Source of the DNA: Anadara kagoshimensis
Lineage: Eukaryota > Mollusca > Bivalvia > Arcoida > Arcidae
DNA length: 64,000 bases
NCBI GenBank assembly: GCA_021292105.1
Contig: CM037864.1
Location: 10,711,898 to 10,775,897, forward strand
Direction: 5' to 3'
Part shown: piece by piece, positions 1-11,498 of the stretch
Numbering within the stretch: the first letter of the stretch is position 1
How the letters are laid out: each line of letters begins with the position of its first letter
Notes under the pieces: model-generated
Seen by the model: the letters and a program-made list of their open reading frames with translations, nothing else
Told to the model about the DNA's origin: nothing
Databases searched by the model: none
Position numbers and translations under genes: made by a program

Positions 1-845
1 GTGAGGCCGGGTGCTCCAGAAAGCTACATGCAATCATGACTAGTGACACAGAAATTTTGAAACAAACAATATGAAAAAGTACACCTCCCAAAAATCCCCA
101 AAACTTCATTTAGGGAATTCACATGATACATGCATTCTTATTTTTTACATAAGAAAGTATATTATAAAACATTAAACAGACCATAGGCATAAACCCGCTT
201 CACTATTTAACAAGTGCTTGATTTTCTATGATAAGATGGATATTAGAAAAGTGGGGTTTTCTCGAATAAAGGATGGCACATGGAGAGAAAAAACTCACAA
301 ACTTCATTAGTGAATTGATGCGTTTTCTGCATGTTTGCAGAATTACTGTTTATCTCGTTAATAATTGTTTTCAGGGCTCATTACCATCATTTGTTTAGTC
401 AAGCTTTTGTTGATGTTATAAAGGGTTTTGAAAGACTAGCACACTTACCTTAGTAAACATGGGGTAACGTTTTCAATCTTTTTGTGGGTCTTTAATGCAA
501 TGATTTACTTTACTTGGTAATGGAGTTCATAATCGGCCCTCGTGATACCCATATACTTTTTGCAGATCTTACACTTCCATTGTATATGGAATCACTTGAG
601 CTATTCTGAGAATTTGCTATATGAACGTTTTCCGTAGTACATTGGCGAATCCAATAGGACAAACATAAAATGTTTTGTGGATAGTTGCTAGTTATTATTC
701 ACACATCACAGCATAATGCATAGGATTCAATATTAGATATTGACAGAAGTTAGGACTTAAATAATTATTAAATTATCCTTGGCCTTTTACAGTCAATATG
801 CTATAAAATGTCTACAATTAAATTGTTTTCTTTTCTTTACTGTAG
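1..845. other. Upstream region, no coding exon recognised
   Basis: The first ~27 bases are the edge of a dispersed repeat (R1) that recurs along the window. The rest is AT-rich sequence in which I recognise no exon. The first recognised exon of the + strand gene begins at 846 after a good acceptor, so at least one upstream exon, coding or 5' UTR, should lie here or before the window. Confidence 0.5.
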
Positions 846-1514
846 GAATTTTCCTGATGGTAATGTTTACACGCCATTCATATGTATTAAAGTTCAGGAA
901 GAGAAACAAGGTGGAGAATTGGGAATATGAGTTAGCGAATTATTACCAAATAAATATTGTAAAACAAGGTCATAAGATAGAAACAGACAACCTTACATTA
1001 GATAGTATATCAATCAATTCTGACAAGTCGCAATTTTTATCCCAGTTTGACAGAGAAGTTGTTCGAAGTTTAAAAATGTTTTACAACAATTTTGGTGACG
1101 TCATGACAATATGTGTTCCTGCCTTGGTAACCTTATTGCTTGGGCCAATTCTGATGTCTTTTTATTTTAGTATCCGTGAATGGTTCTGGTCACTGGAAAA
1201 ATATCCAGTTCTTCCGAATATAAACCAATGTGTTTCGTGTTTCTTAACGCCTGCGGGGCTAGTTTACGCCATTTCGTTTGGATTTGCTTTCCAGCAGGCG
1301 TTAACGAAACAAAATGAAATCTTGATAAAAATGACAGAAGAAATAAGCAAACTAGATCAAGCAGCGACATTAGCTACTAAAATAAAGCTAGAATCTAACG
1401 TATCAAGGATGAGTATACTAAGAGCAATAAAATCAGAGGCTATCTACATGATTTGTCAAATACAGAAGAAAAAGACAGCATCATTTAAATATAGACCAGA
1501 TAGAGATGTTACAG
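846..1514 (+). CDS. Bestrophin-like (DUF4239-type) membrane protein, exon a
   Basis: This is the largest recognised exon of a multi-pass membrane protein. A pyrimidine tract ending TTTACTGTAG precedes it, and the donor is ACAG|GTGAGT. It enters in phase 1 and leaves in phase 1. The product starts inside a hydrophobic stretch (IFLMVMF). A hydrophilic loop of ~75 residues follows, then a hydrophobic segment (TICVPALVTLLLGPILMSF), and then a second one ending GLVYAISFGFAFQQAL. After that comes a charged helix, TKQNEILIKMTEEISKLDQA. A TM helix running into an E/K-rich amphipathic helix is the layout of DUF4239 (bestrophin-like) proteins, which are putative channel-like membrane proteins of unknown role. 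An ATG at 857 could be a start, but the acceptor argues for an upstream exon. The family call rests on this layout plus the motif in the last exon; no search was run. Confidence 0.62.
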
Positions 1515-2369
1515 GTGAGTGAGCAAGGCCCATTTTGCCTACTAAAACAATTATCTCTCAGCATATTCAAGATCAAAAGAATAAAAACCATTTTAGCAAT
1601 TTTTTAAAATTTCCTTTTTAGCTGGAAGTTCATGTTTTGAATTGAAGTGTTTTGTTACTGATTTGTTCAGTTGTACACGTTCTGTTGTTTAGGTTTTTGT
1701 ACCGGTTTTTTTGAATTATTTAGACATTTTGGTTTGCCTTCTTCATGAAGCACAAAAAATTCATGAATTAAACTTACCTAATTTTTTAAAGAATATGGCT
1801 GTAATATAATTAATTATGAAGAAAACAATTATCATATGACAGATTTTTCGCTAGGCTGATTTTCTTGATTTTATTTGCCATGATATGACAACAATGTCCA
1901 GAACTTGAAACCAACTGTAGACAATTCACTTGCACTGACGACATTCAAACCTCGATTAAGTAACAATTTCACATAAATTTTCATGTTCAACATTTGAATT
2001 GTATGCTTTTTATAAAAAAATCAAAAGTTGAAAATTGTTGACGCGGGGATATTGCAAGCCAAGGCTTATCAAGGCCCTCAAAAAGTTTTATGGCCGTCAT
2101 CACAGTATTGTCCCATAGTTCCATGTTCCTTTCACACAATTTTGATTACACACGTGGTAGTTGTAGCTAGCTAAACAGGAAGTACTTACTCTTCTGGAGC
2201 ACCCGGCCTCACTTCCCTGGTGGGAGTTCACTTGTCTAACCTAACTTGTCAGTTCCAAAGTGTTTACTTTGCTTCTGGATTGTGATTCGGACATGGATTA
2301 GTATGTTTGTTTTTTGATACGACAACAATACCATTAAAATGACTTTACACTTATTTTTTGTTATTTCAG
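1515..2369. other. Intron a-b
   Basis: An intron of the DUF4239-like gene. Its second half holds an inverted R1 copy (about 2072-2317). The rest is AT-rich with no recognised feature. Confidence 0.6.
2072..2317 (-). repeat. R1 dispersed repeat
   Basis: The best full-length R1 copy. Reading the - strand, it starts with AAACAAACATACTAATCCAT, continues through GAGGCCGGGTGCTCCAG and GCTAGCTACAAC, and ends near the GACGGCCATAAAACTTTTTG block. No clear terminal inverted repeats are seen. I could not assign a known family. Confidence 0.75.
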
Positions 2370-2532
2370 CTGAGATATGGACTGTTGTGGACCATTTAAG
2401 AGATGTAAAAAAGAATAGTTTCCATTATGTTGATAAAGTCATCACGCAAACCATTATATCATATATATCACAACTTAACTGTGTATGTTCTGACGAGATC
2501 GGAGTGTTACATTCAAAATTACACTGGCTAAA
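2370..2532 (+). CDS. Bestrophin-like (DUF4239-type) membrane protein, exon b
   Basis: The acceptor is TTGTTATTTCAG and the donor is CTAAA|GTAAGTAG. The exon enters in phase 1, matching exon a, and leaves in phase 2. It encodes a soluble, probably helical segment starting AEIWTVVDHLRDVKKN and ending LHSKLHWLK. This would be the cytosolic region between the second and third TM segments of a DUF4239-type fold. The exit phase does not fit the next recognised exon (6361), which needs phase 1, so at least one small exon between them was not recognised. Confidence 0.6.
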
Positions 2533-2562
2533 GTAAGTAGCATTTTATATGCTATTCAAATC

Positions 2563-2717
2563 AATTCAAAACTGCCTTAAAGGTCACCTCTGTATAATGA
2601 TCACCAGTAAACTTGTATCTCAATTGTTCTTTATCCGTGTTATTTGAACCTGTATAAAAGAACCACCTGTCTATAAAGACCATATTTACTGGTTCCCTTG
2701 GGTGATCTTTTTAAACT
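2563..2717 (-). mobile_element. R2 MITE, ends eroded
   Basis: The reverse-oriented R2 body (CTTAAAGGTCACCTCTGTAT, then GGTTCCCTTGGGTGATC). See the 40138-40320 copy for the consensus structure. Confidence 0.65.
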
Positions 2718-2939
2718 TGACCTTTGAATTGCACACTTAAATTCGGTATGTGACACATTGCCTCGTGTTGTACACCTTTATTCTAAGTTTGACCAAAATC
2801 CATGTGTAGGATAAACGTAGGGGCAGACAAACAGACAGAATGCTTACTACATACCCACCTAAACTTCGTTTGCGGGGGTGAACTAAATCTATAACATTTG
2901 CTTAACCCAAATAAGTATTACGGAGTTGAGTTTTAAGTT

Positions 2940-3276
2940 TGGATTAGTGGCGTTTAACCTCCCAGTCAAAAATATTTCGCTTATATTGAGACGTAGCCAG
3001 CTATAGGCGAAGGTGCAGAAATTTAGCCTATGCATCGCGCTGATTGCATTATACAGCAAGGTTCTTTATCGTGCGATGCCTACCAAGACACGGGACCTCG
3101 TTTAGTTTAAGTTCCCATCCGAAATAACCGTGACTTTTATTTCGTAATGCGGAGTGCTTGGCAGAAGGATAGTAACCAACTTTTTAGTCTTGGGTCAGAC
3201 TTGACCGGGGTTCGACGAACCCACGACCTCCCACTTACGGAGAAAGCACTCTACCAACTGAACTACCGCAGTGGTT
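2940..3276 (-). mobile_element. tRNA-derived SINE
   Basis: Read on the - strand, the head is tRNA-like, with an A box (TAGTTCAGTTGGTAGAGTGC) and a B-box region (GTGGGTTCGTCGAACCC). A body shared with the other copies (GTGACTTTTATTTC on +) and a tail ending near the CAGTCAAAAATATTTCGCTT block follow. It is ~335 bp. The head is not a functional tRNA gene. Confidence 0.8.
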
Positions 3277-3634
3277 ATGATGAGTATGGGGTGATAATAT
3301 AAATATAGACAGGAACCTATTTATTTGTTTGAACATTGTTAATGTAATATAAATATTGAAAAATTAATAGTACCTATTTATTAGGTTTGAATGAAATGTT
3401 CACAGTTTTCACGTAAATGTGTGTAAACACACCAATATAATAAAAATATATTACAACCTAACAGAATTGAGATCACTTAGTGCTAAATGGATATATTTCT
3501 ATATTCAAAAGTAACAAGGACAGAATGACTTTTCTGTTTAATCATATTACTCCTGCATAAAACAATGTACTTTGCCTATCTTTAAAAATCCATAATAAAA
3601 GGGGTTTTGTTGTCCATATATGACTTATCAGTAC

Positions 3635-3850
3635 ATATAGGTAAACAGCATTGACCTGTCCGCTTGACCTTTGAGTTAAATATTCATTAGTGACGAGTAA
3701 ATTTAAGTCATAGGGATCATGTGTGTATATTTCGTATACCTGATGTGAACACTAATTATATGTATTAACTGCGAATCCTAACGCTACCTATGTATTGCAT
3801 GTATATTCCTAATGAAAGGTCAAACGGACAGGTCATTTATTTGCCTATAC
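3635..3850. mobile_element. R9 palindromic MITE
   Basis: Inverted ends: ATAGGTAAACAGCATTGACC with CGCTTGACCTTTG at the left, and AAAGGTCAAACGGACAGGTC with TTGCCTATAC at the right. Non-coding. Confidence 0.8.
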
Positions 3851-4571
3851 TCGTAGATCGACCTTTGATATTATTGATTGAATAATGTTTTTTGTGACAT
3901 CATCATCGATTATGTAACTACTCTTTTGGTTCTGGTCTATGAAATATTTTAGAAAGTTTTTACTTTCAATTATTGTGTTAAATTAATATTATGTGGGGCG
4001 CAATTCAATGAAGACGTTCACGTTATGAAAACATCAACAAGGACCAACTAAATTTCAAATAATAAGTAATTTTCGATAGTATTAAATATCAAATTTAATG
4101 GAAGGCGAATAGTTGGTAATTTACATAACTGTGGACTATAACATTTTTAGCACATATGAGAATGCAGATTATCCAAAACAAATATGCCACTCTATGCCAC
4201 AAACAAGAAGAAAAAAAGGAAATATGGTAATTGAAAAAAACAACATCTTTTTATTTCAGTCTGCATTTATTAATTCTCAGATGTATAATTTGCGAAACAT
4301 TCAAATGACGATGACTTGATATAGAGTATCTATCACATTTTATTTTTTTATAATTGTATTCTTGCCAAGTGTTTAAAAGCGAAGTACTCAAGTGACCATG
4401 ACTTGACATAGAATATCTACCACGTTTTATTTTTTTATAATTGTATTCTTGCCAAGTGTTTAAAAACAGAGACTAAGACAGTGCCTCTAACCGCCTAGGT
4501 TCGAATCACACTAGGACAGACCCTATTATGAGAATTTTTGTCAGATCGCTTGTCGAATTTTTTTGAATTCA

Positions 4572-4771
4572 AGGTTCCATGATCCTTTCACACAATTTGG
4601 GCACACACGTGGCAGGTGTAGCTAACTAAACAGGAGGTGTTTGCTCTTCCAGAGCATCTGGTCTCACTTCCCTGGAGGAAGTTCACGTGTCTAACCTGAC
4701 TTGTCAGTTCCAAACTTTTTACTTTGCTTCTAGATTGTAATTCGGACATGGATAAGTATGTTTGTTTTTGA
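4572..4771 (-). repeat. R1 dispersed repeat
   Basis: Shares the CACGTGGCAGGTGTAGCTA, CTTCCCTGGAGGAAGTTCAC and ATTCGGACATGGAT blocks with the other R1 copies. Confidence 0.75.
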
Positions 4772-4849
4772 TTCCCACTCTTTTTCTGAATTGACCGTGT
4801 CAATATAAGTGAATAATTCTTGACTAATAACTAATTCATTTATTAGTGA

Positions 4850-5000
4850 CTGTAAGTTACACCCGCTCCCCCAGTCACATTATACTGATACCAGGTGAAC
4901 CAGTAAAGGAAAATTTACTTTCCCACATGTAGTATGATCGGGACTGGAACTCACACCTTAGAATAACGTCTTACCATTAGGCCACCGCGACCTCAAATAT
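4850..5000 (-). mobile_element. Second tRNA-derived SINE type, partial
   Basis: On the - strand the head GCGGTGGCCTAATGGTAAGA with a B-box-like GAGTTCCAGTCCCGATC is tRNA-like. The adjoining sequence (ACTGGTTCACCTGGTATCAG on -) recurs at about 29860. Confidence 0.55.
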
Positions 5001-5112
5001 CAAGTAACTCGGGCATAATTATGTTTTGTTTAATGTAATTATTCATATATAGACATTTAGTCTATCCATATAATGTAAAAAAAGTTTTGTTTTCAATATG
5101 TCACATATTAAT

Positions 5113-5250
5113 CAAAAACAAACATACGAATCCATGTCCGAATCACATTCCAGAAGCAAAGTTTAAAACTTTGAAACTGATAAGTCGGGTTAGACACGTG
5201 GACTTCCATCCACCAGGGAAGTGCCACCGGGTGCTCGGGAAGGGTAAGCA
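5113..5250 (+). repeat. R1 dispersed repeat, partial
   Basis: Starts AAAAACAAACATACG and carries CATGTCCGAATCACATTCC and a GGGTGCTCGGGAAGGGTAAG block. It is in + orientation, opposite to its neighbours at 4572 and 5666. Confidence 0.75.
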
Positions 5251-5399
5251 CCTCACTTATTTCTTACTGCTTGTTGATTGACCTTTGCTATTGTTCTTTG
5301 ATTGATGGTATTTTGTGACTTTATTTGCTCGCTAATAGAAATTTCATAATGGTCGATTTTGTTACAAAACTACCGGCAATCACAAAAGAAAATAAAAAC

Positions 5400-5475
5400 T
5401 AGCAGGAGGTACTCATTCTTCCGAAGCACAACTTTCCTGGTGGAATTTCAAGTTTTTACTTTGCGCTTTTTTGTC
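5400..5475 (-). repeat. R1 fragment
   Basis: A short internal piece (GCAGGAGGTACTCATTCTTC, then ACTTTCCTGGTGGAATTTC). Confidence 0.6.
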
Positions 5476-5665
5476 TGGTTAAACATGGGGTGGCATGTTT
5501 GTGTTTAATTGCAATAATTGTGAACTACCATTATATTTGGTTCTCCTGCTTATGGTGTATTTGTTTCCCAAATAATACGCTATGATAGAGCTTATTCCCA
5601 CTACGGGGACTTTGTACAACAAAGCAGACTGCTTGCAAAAAATGTTTACTGGATATATTTGACGT

Positions 5666-5862
5666 CCCATAGTTCCATGTTCCTTTCACTCTATTTTGAT
5701 TTCAAACGTGGCGGTGTAGCTAGCTAAACAGGAGGTGCTTAACCTTCCGAAACACCCGGCCTCACTTACCTGATGGAAGTTTACGTTTCTAACCTAACTT
5801 GTCAGCTCCAAATTTTTTACTTTGCTTCTTGATTGTAATTCGGACATGGATCAGTATGTTTG
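5666..5862 (-). repeat. R1 dispersed repeat
   Basis: Nearly the whole R1 core, from CCCATAGTTCCATGTTCC to ATTCGGACATGGATCAGTAT. Confidence 0.75.
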
Positions 5863-6360
5863 TTTTTATATTTAAAGCATTACGTTAAAAAGGTCCAAGC
5901 ATATTAAGGGCCCTTACGCCTTAAAATGTTTGATTTCTAGTAACGTTTATCAGACGTAATTAGAATTTTATTAATTTATCGTATATTGTGGATTGTTTCT
6001 ATGGTAATTTCTTAGAAGATTTTATCAAGCTGGGGCACTTTATTTTTTATTGTAAACAAGGATGAACAATAGAATAGTTTCTAGTATATGTAACCGGTTT
6101 TACAACCATTGTTTAATGAAATTTTTAAGATAATAACCCGATTTTAGATAATTCCACCACGGTATTATCAACTGTTTTGCATAGTAATACATGGCCACCC
6201 ACGATTATATAAACAATAAAATATTTTTTAATTTGCCAAACTCATTTTACGGAATATGATCGTAAAACCAGATTGAATTTAACAATGCGAAAACAATACC
6301 GTTACTTTGAGAAATTTATCGATTTTTTATAGAATGCAATGGAATGCATTTATCTTGCAG

Positions 6361-6439
6361 GAAATCGAGTTGAATTCAATGAACAAATACAGTGTATTTC
6401 TAACCAGCCCGCTGCGTCTGTTAATTTTTTTCTAACCAG
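6361..6439 (+). CDS. Bestrophin-like (DUF4239-type) membrane protein, exon c
   Basis: A short exon of 79 nt with acceptor ATCTTGCAG and donor CCAG|GTAAATG. Only the frame starting NRVEFNEQIQCISNQ and ending NFFLT is open. It leaves in phase 2, which joins exactly to the last exon (AG + A giving R, then WMFLV). The sequence looks like the end of the cytosolic helix just before TM3. The entry phase (1) does not match the exit of exon b (2). Being short, this exon is supported mainly by its splice sites and by its fit to the last exon. Confidence 0.5.
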
Positions 6440-6728
6440 GTAAATGTGAATCGTTATTGTTACATGCTAAAACAACTTTTATCTGATTATCATTTATTGG
6501 AAATATAAGTAATGTTTGAGATTTCCATTAAGTTTAAAGTAAATACATTATCTAACCGTAAAAATTCTAGGGTTGTCCAGTCATTTCTGGTAAATAATAT
6601 TTTGTCATATTGAAGACTTCACTGTGACTGATAAGATCAACATAAATAATCAACTTGAAATGATAAATTAATGATAAATTTTCTGCTAAGCTCATTTTTC
6701 CGATTTTTTCTTTCTCTTATTATATGTG

Positions 6729-6768
<40 letters not shown>
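6729..6768. repeat. (CA)n microsatellite
   Basis: A pure CA dinucleotide run of about 20 units inside an intron of the DUF4239-like gene. Confidence 0.95.
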
Positions 6769-6769
<1 letters not shown>

Positions 6770-8139
6770 TTTCAAAAGTGAAGTCAAGATAAGTCCATAA
6801 TGATGGAACTTTTTATAAAACTCCAAAATAGGCAAACGAAAGTGAGAAATGATATGAATAGCTAATTAATATAGGACTTTTTATTAAATTTCTGTATCAT
6901 TTAAAAGTACTTTTAGCAAGAAATAATATAGTGCCAAGATATTTGAAAGTAAAATTGAATTTGAGAAAAAAATTATATTCCCCAAATGGAAACAATGAAG
7001 TGTACCAAAAACCATTTTGGTTTATTTATATTATAACCCTGTGTTATGTAATGTTATACTGTACCACATTGAAAACGATAGCACACCATGAAAATGGCAA
7101 ATTTAACACCTAATGGAAGCAGACAGTAAAAGATGGCTGTACAAATTGATCACGTTCAAATAAAGTACATAAAAATTGCCAACCAATGATTATTCTTTAA
7201 CTTAAGTGCACTTAAACTCTTAAAACTTTCATGTCAAAAGATATCGAATAAGAATAAAATGAGAGTTGATTGAATTGAATGAGGAGCCCTAAAGACAAAT
7301 AATGCCATACGTATTAACGATTACAACAATTATATTAGATATAAAATAAATGTACGCTGTCTTTGAAGAAATCGAATAAAGACAATAGAAATAGATTCTT
7401 AACAATTCTGGCTTGGCCCTTGTATATTAAATATGTAAATTACATGTATGCATGTAAGAAAAAGGATATTGAATTAAATTGAAGGAGACTAGGACAGAGA
7501 GACGACTGAAGAAAAAATTATAATAAGTAAAAGCGATTCTATTTTTAAAATATGATTAAATGTACTTAATATTTGAGGAGGAAACCAATAAGTATAATAG
7601 AAGATTCTCGTTAGATTCATGCATATTGGATATGTAAATTAGATGCGTCATATATACGACCAAAGGAGGGTCGTTGAATTAAAACAGCGAGAAAGTTGTC
7701 AAGAAACAATATCGCCAGTAATAACGATTTTATTTTTAAAATGATGGAATGCATGTTACCTTTGAAAATACGAATAAATTTAACAGAGGCTTAACATTTT
7801 TCTTAGATTCTTAAATATAAAATATGTAAATAAGATGTTGTATGCGTGTAACTAAAGAATATAGAATTAAAATTAAGAAGCATTGCATTTAATAAATGGA
7901 CTATTGATAATACCACTGGGGCTAGTTTTAAGTCGAATAAAATAAAATACAATACTGTAACATTTCTTGTTAGGTTTATGCATATAAGATATATCAAGTT
8001 CATATTGTTTTGCATTTAATTAAAATTTAATGAATAATTGGACCATTTGAAAACTAAAAACAAATAATGTTATAAAGTAAAACGAATCCTATGTAGTTAC
8101 ATGGACTGTGCTTTATATTTCAGGAAATCAAGTCAATAG

Positions 8140-8265
8140 AATCAAAAACAAACATGTCCGAATCACAATCCAGAAGCAAAATATAAACTTTGAAACTGAC
8201 AAGTTTGGTTAACACGTGCACTTCCAACATGGAAGTGAGGCCGGGTGCCCTGGAAGGTTAAGCCG
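8140..8265 (+). repeat. R1 partial, inserted in the tandem array
   Basis: AAAAACAAACATGTCCGAAT to GGCCGGGTGCCCTGGAAGG. It interrupts the ~190-bp array, so it inserted after the array formed. Confidence 0.7.
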
Positions 8266-8817
8266 GGTACAAATACAAAACATTTCTGTTTAGGTTCATG
8301 CATACGAGTCGCATATATAGCTAAGAAATAAAGAAGTATAACATTAATTAATTGGACAATGAGAACAGTAAAAGAACAGTATTGCTGATTTTTTGAAAGT
8401 ATGATGGTATTCATTTTATGTTTGGAAAAATCGAATAGATAAAATACAAACAAATGCAAAAGAATTCTGGCTAGGTTTTTGCATATTAGATTGATACAAA
8501 TTTCATGTTTGATGCATGTGACCAAAGAAAAAGGAGTTAAAATGAAGGAGCATTGCATTGACTAATTAAACAATGACAGGGATAAAAACAAACAATGTTA
8601 TACTTATTTAAGATTCTATTCTATGTTAAAAGTATGATTGTATATACCTTTTAGAAGAGCAAATAAACTTAATCGACGCAAATACAAAACATTTCTTCTG
8701 GTATGTTTCTTAAGTGTAAAATATATCAGTTACATGTATGCGTGTAAGCAAAGAATATAGAATTAAAATGAAGAAGCATTGCATTGAATAATTAGACAAT
8801 GAAAAACTAAAAACAAT

Positions 8818-9001
8818 TACAGTCAAACTCATTCATAAAGGCTACCCAAGGGAACCAGTGAAAATTTTCTTTATAGACAGGTGGCCCTTATATACATGTT
8901 CAAATAACATGTCCAAAGAGCAATCAGGATACAATTTTACTGGCTTTTAAAAGCATGTGACCCTTATATAGAGGTGACCTTTAAGGCAGGTTTGACTTTA
9001 G
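8818..9001 (+). mobile_element. R2 MITE
   Basis: TACAGTCAAACTC at the left and GGCAGGTTTGACTTTA at the right. The ends are inverted repeats flanked by or including TA. Non-coding. Confidence 0.75.
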
Positions 9002-9959
9002 TGTCATTATTATGCCTTATTGAATCTATTTTTGAAAGTATAATGGAATTCACTTTATACTTCTGGAAATCGAATAACAAAAATCGAGGCAAAAATAAAA
9101 CATTGCTGGTTTGGTTCTCTTAAAGATATGAAATATTTAAATCGCATGCTGTTTAGTTTTAAAATAAATGTGGAATTGTTTGTAGGTGTTTTGATAAATA
9201 TGAAAGCTTATCGGAGACCATCGATCTGCTGTATCAGCACTTTGTTTGGTGTTAGCAGCAAATGAAAATTACGTAACGTTTGAACATTTAAAATTCATGT
9301 GAATTATGTGTAAATAAGGCTTATCCATCACACATCTAAACTGAAACGTTGACAGCTAAAAGTAATCAAATAATGGAATGCATTAGAGATACACATAGCG
9401 AAGTATTATGCGATGGCCGATATCAGCTATGACACACTACAGCAACTTTACTGTAGACTGTCAAAATGCACGTGTACATCGATGACGCGCTACAGTAAAG
9501 TGTATAGTGCCATGGCTTATATTGGCCATCGTAATATTAACTAGCAATACAAGTTTTCATTGTATTTTGTAATTCTGACAATATGTTTTATTACAAAACA
9601 TCTTTTTTTAAATTTTATTATTCTTTTTTGTTCAGGCACAAATACTATTCACCTATTGTAGTCACCACTACAATCACGTATAGAACTTTAGTGTATACAT
9701 GATTTGTAATGTAACAAATTCCCAATTCCAAGGCCTATAGTATTCTTTGTTATATCATAGTTCTTTGATTTTGTATCAAAATTTATGTAAATATAGATTC
9801 GTTGCCGAGAAATATACTGTACAAAAATACATCAGGGATTCTAAAAGTGTTATTAATTGAATCATGTGTCTTTAACCCATGAGGCAATACATTGCATTGT
9901 CAGATAAATATTGTCGATTCTTAATTTTCAAAAGCTAAGCTATGACTCCTTCATGCAAA

Positions 9960-10130
9960 GTATTTTCTTAGCTGATTTTGGTAAAAAATATTTTGGTCAT
10001 TTAGGTTTCTTTTCAACATCTTGGGAAAGGTTTTGGTTTCATAATTTTGTTCAAAGCACTACTGATGAGGAATTGTATTCCGAAATGGCCGTCTAGTGCT
10101 GTAAAATTAAGACTGGTATAATATGTAATT
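9960..10130 (+). repeat. Mussel-type dispersed repeat fragment
   Basis: Contains TCTTTTCAACATCTTGGGAA, then ACTACTGATGAGGAATTGTA and GGCCGTCTAGTGCTGTAAAA. I recall a closely similar sequence as very abundant in mussel genomes; that is memory, not a search. A second copy lies at about 20190-20350. Confidence 0.55.
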
Positions 10131-10710
10131 AATTGATGAAGTGGATTCGGTAAAATACATTTTGGCCTCATTTTTTCATATAAAATATAGAATAAACGGG
10201 CACAGGTTAAGTAATATAAAGTTACGGATTGATTGTGATCTCAGTGTTAGGATTTGGGTTAGAAATTGGGTCTTATTTATGAAGCGTCAATAGTTACCTC
10301 CACAGATGTAATTACACACTTTTTAAACCATCACGCAAATATAATCAATCTTCAGACTTTTGACTACGTGACAGCACCCAGTTGAACGAGTTTGTTTCAC
10401 AGAACAACTGTTTCTTTTTAACCTACAATTTTACTCATAATGTTGAACTTGATTATATTAATTTCGTATGAACCAGATTCTTCAAAGAAGGTTAAGTGCA
10501 TTACGATTCAATATCTTTGTATTTGAATTTGTAAGAACTTCTATTGTAGGGAACTTACCATTAACGTCATACTAAGGTTGTCTAATTTAATTAAAAAGAA
10601 TATTACTGAGTAAAAATAATTTTACATAGTTTTTCGATTATGTTTATTACATGTCTTTAAAGTCTTTCTATGAGGTAATCAATGACGTTTACCTTGGTAC
10701 ATTTAATGTT

Positions 10711-10938
10711 GTATAGGCAAACAACACTGAACTGTCCGCTTGACCTTTAATATAGGCTTATTCATATAGGAGCGTCCATCCAATACATAGGTAGTGTTAA
10801 GATCCAAGTACACAGATGAGTAGATCTCATGATGTATATAAAATAAACGCATGTGTTCTCTATACACATATGTACTTGATCCGTGATAAATATTTAAATG
10901 AAAGGTCAAACGGACAGGCCAAAGTTGTTTACCTATAC
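10711..10938. mobile_element. R9 palindromic MITE
   Basis: Left end GTATAGGCAAACAACACTGA, right end CAAAGTTGTTTACCTATAC, with inner inverted blocks CCGCTTGACCTTT and AAAGGTCAAACGG. Confidence 0.82.
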
Positions 10939-11269
10939 TGTATGCGATCTGTATATGAACACTCCAGATTTAAAGAAAGGGATATGTAAATATAAAACAT
11001 GTACTTGGCAACTTCCAATAAACACAAGAACAACCAACAAAAACGTTCACGGAAAACAGTTATATTTATGGACAACTGATAACAAAATATGTTGAGTTGT
11101 TAAGGGGCCTTTCAGTGCTATAAATACGTCAATTGTCAATTAATCTAATACCAATCCTAAATCACGACATTCCCCGAATTTGTATAATCAATCGTCTAAG
11201 TTTATAAACAAGAGAAGTATTAATAAAACATTAATAGATCAATAATTTCGTTATGTTGTTGGTTTTCAG

Positions 11270-11498
11270 GTTGATGTTTCTGGTGACTCTAGGTTTATAA
11301 ACGAAAAAACAAAAATAAATATTCTGTTATTGAACATAATGTCAATCATTTCACTTTTTGTTGTTTTTTCAGGTGGATGTTTCTGGTAACTTTTTTCTCA
11401 CTTTTTGGAATTTTATTGATAGTACAAATTAATATATTAATAACATTTCAAATATTAAACGTAATATCAATAATTTCACTTTTTTGTTTTATTTTCAG
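11270..11498 (+). repeat. Tandem copies of the last-exon start with acceptors
   Basis: Two partial copies of the 3' intron end plus exon start precede the real last exon. At 11270 a TTTTCAG acceptor is followed by a ~35-nt copy that soon meets a stop in the entering frame. At 11373 a TTTTTTCAG acceptor is followed by a longer copy. It is exactly 126 nt (42 codons) from the real exon start and stays open in frame throughout. Intron sequence upstream of the acceptor is copied too. Confidence 0.8.

Larger units (their letters stand above)
2533..6360. other. Intron b-c, repeat-rich
   Basis: It contains an R2 MITE (2563-2717), an R8-type fragment (2715-2885), a tRNA-derived SINE (2940-3276), an R9 palindromic element (3635-3850) and several R1 copies (4572-5862). 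A small exon needed to reconcile the phases of exons b and c should lie here. A good acceptor at about 4258 (TTTTTATTTCAG) is followed by an open stretch to 4319, but I could not fit a donor in the right phase. Confidence 0.5.
7150..9170. repeat. Diverged ~190-bp tandem array
   Basis: A degenerate block recurs at about 7425, 7618, 7805, 7978, 8295, 8476, 8706 and 9118. It consists of a T-rich start (TTCTGGCTAGGTTT type), an ATATGTAAATTACATG-like core and a GAATTAAAATGAAGGAGCAT-like part. Spacing is 170-230 bp. R1 (8140-8265) and R2 (8818-9001) copies interrupt the array. Copies are strongly diverged, so the array is old. Confidence 0.7.
6440..11498. other. Intron c-last exon
   Basis: It contains a CA microsatellite, a diverged ~190-bp tandem array with R1 and R2 inserted (about 7150-9170), a mussel-type dispersed repeat fragment (about 9960-10130), an R9 palindromic element (10711-10938) and the exon-start copies described separately. 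Confidence 0.6.

Noticed and set aside
846-1514. True bestrophin chloride channel
   Set aside because: The bestrophin signature motifs around the first TM pair are not seen. The layout and the LDSPFSG motif fit DUF4239-type proteins better.
3250-3290. Functional tRNA gene
   Set aside because: The region between the boxes and the 3' half do not fold into a cloverleaf. It is a SINE head.
8163-8558. A 131-codon frame on the - strand
   Set aside because: It runs from the ~190-bp array into an R1 copy. No conserved protein features.
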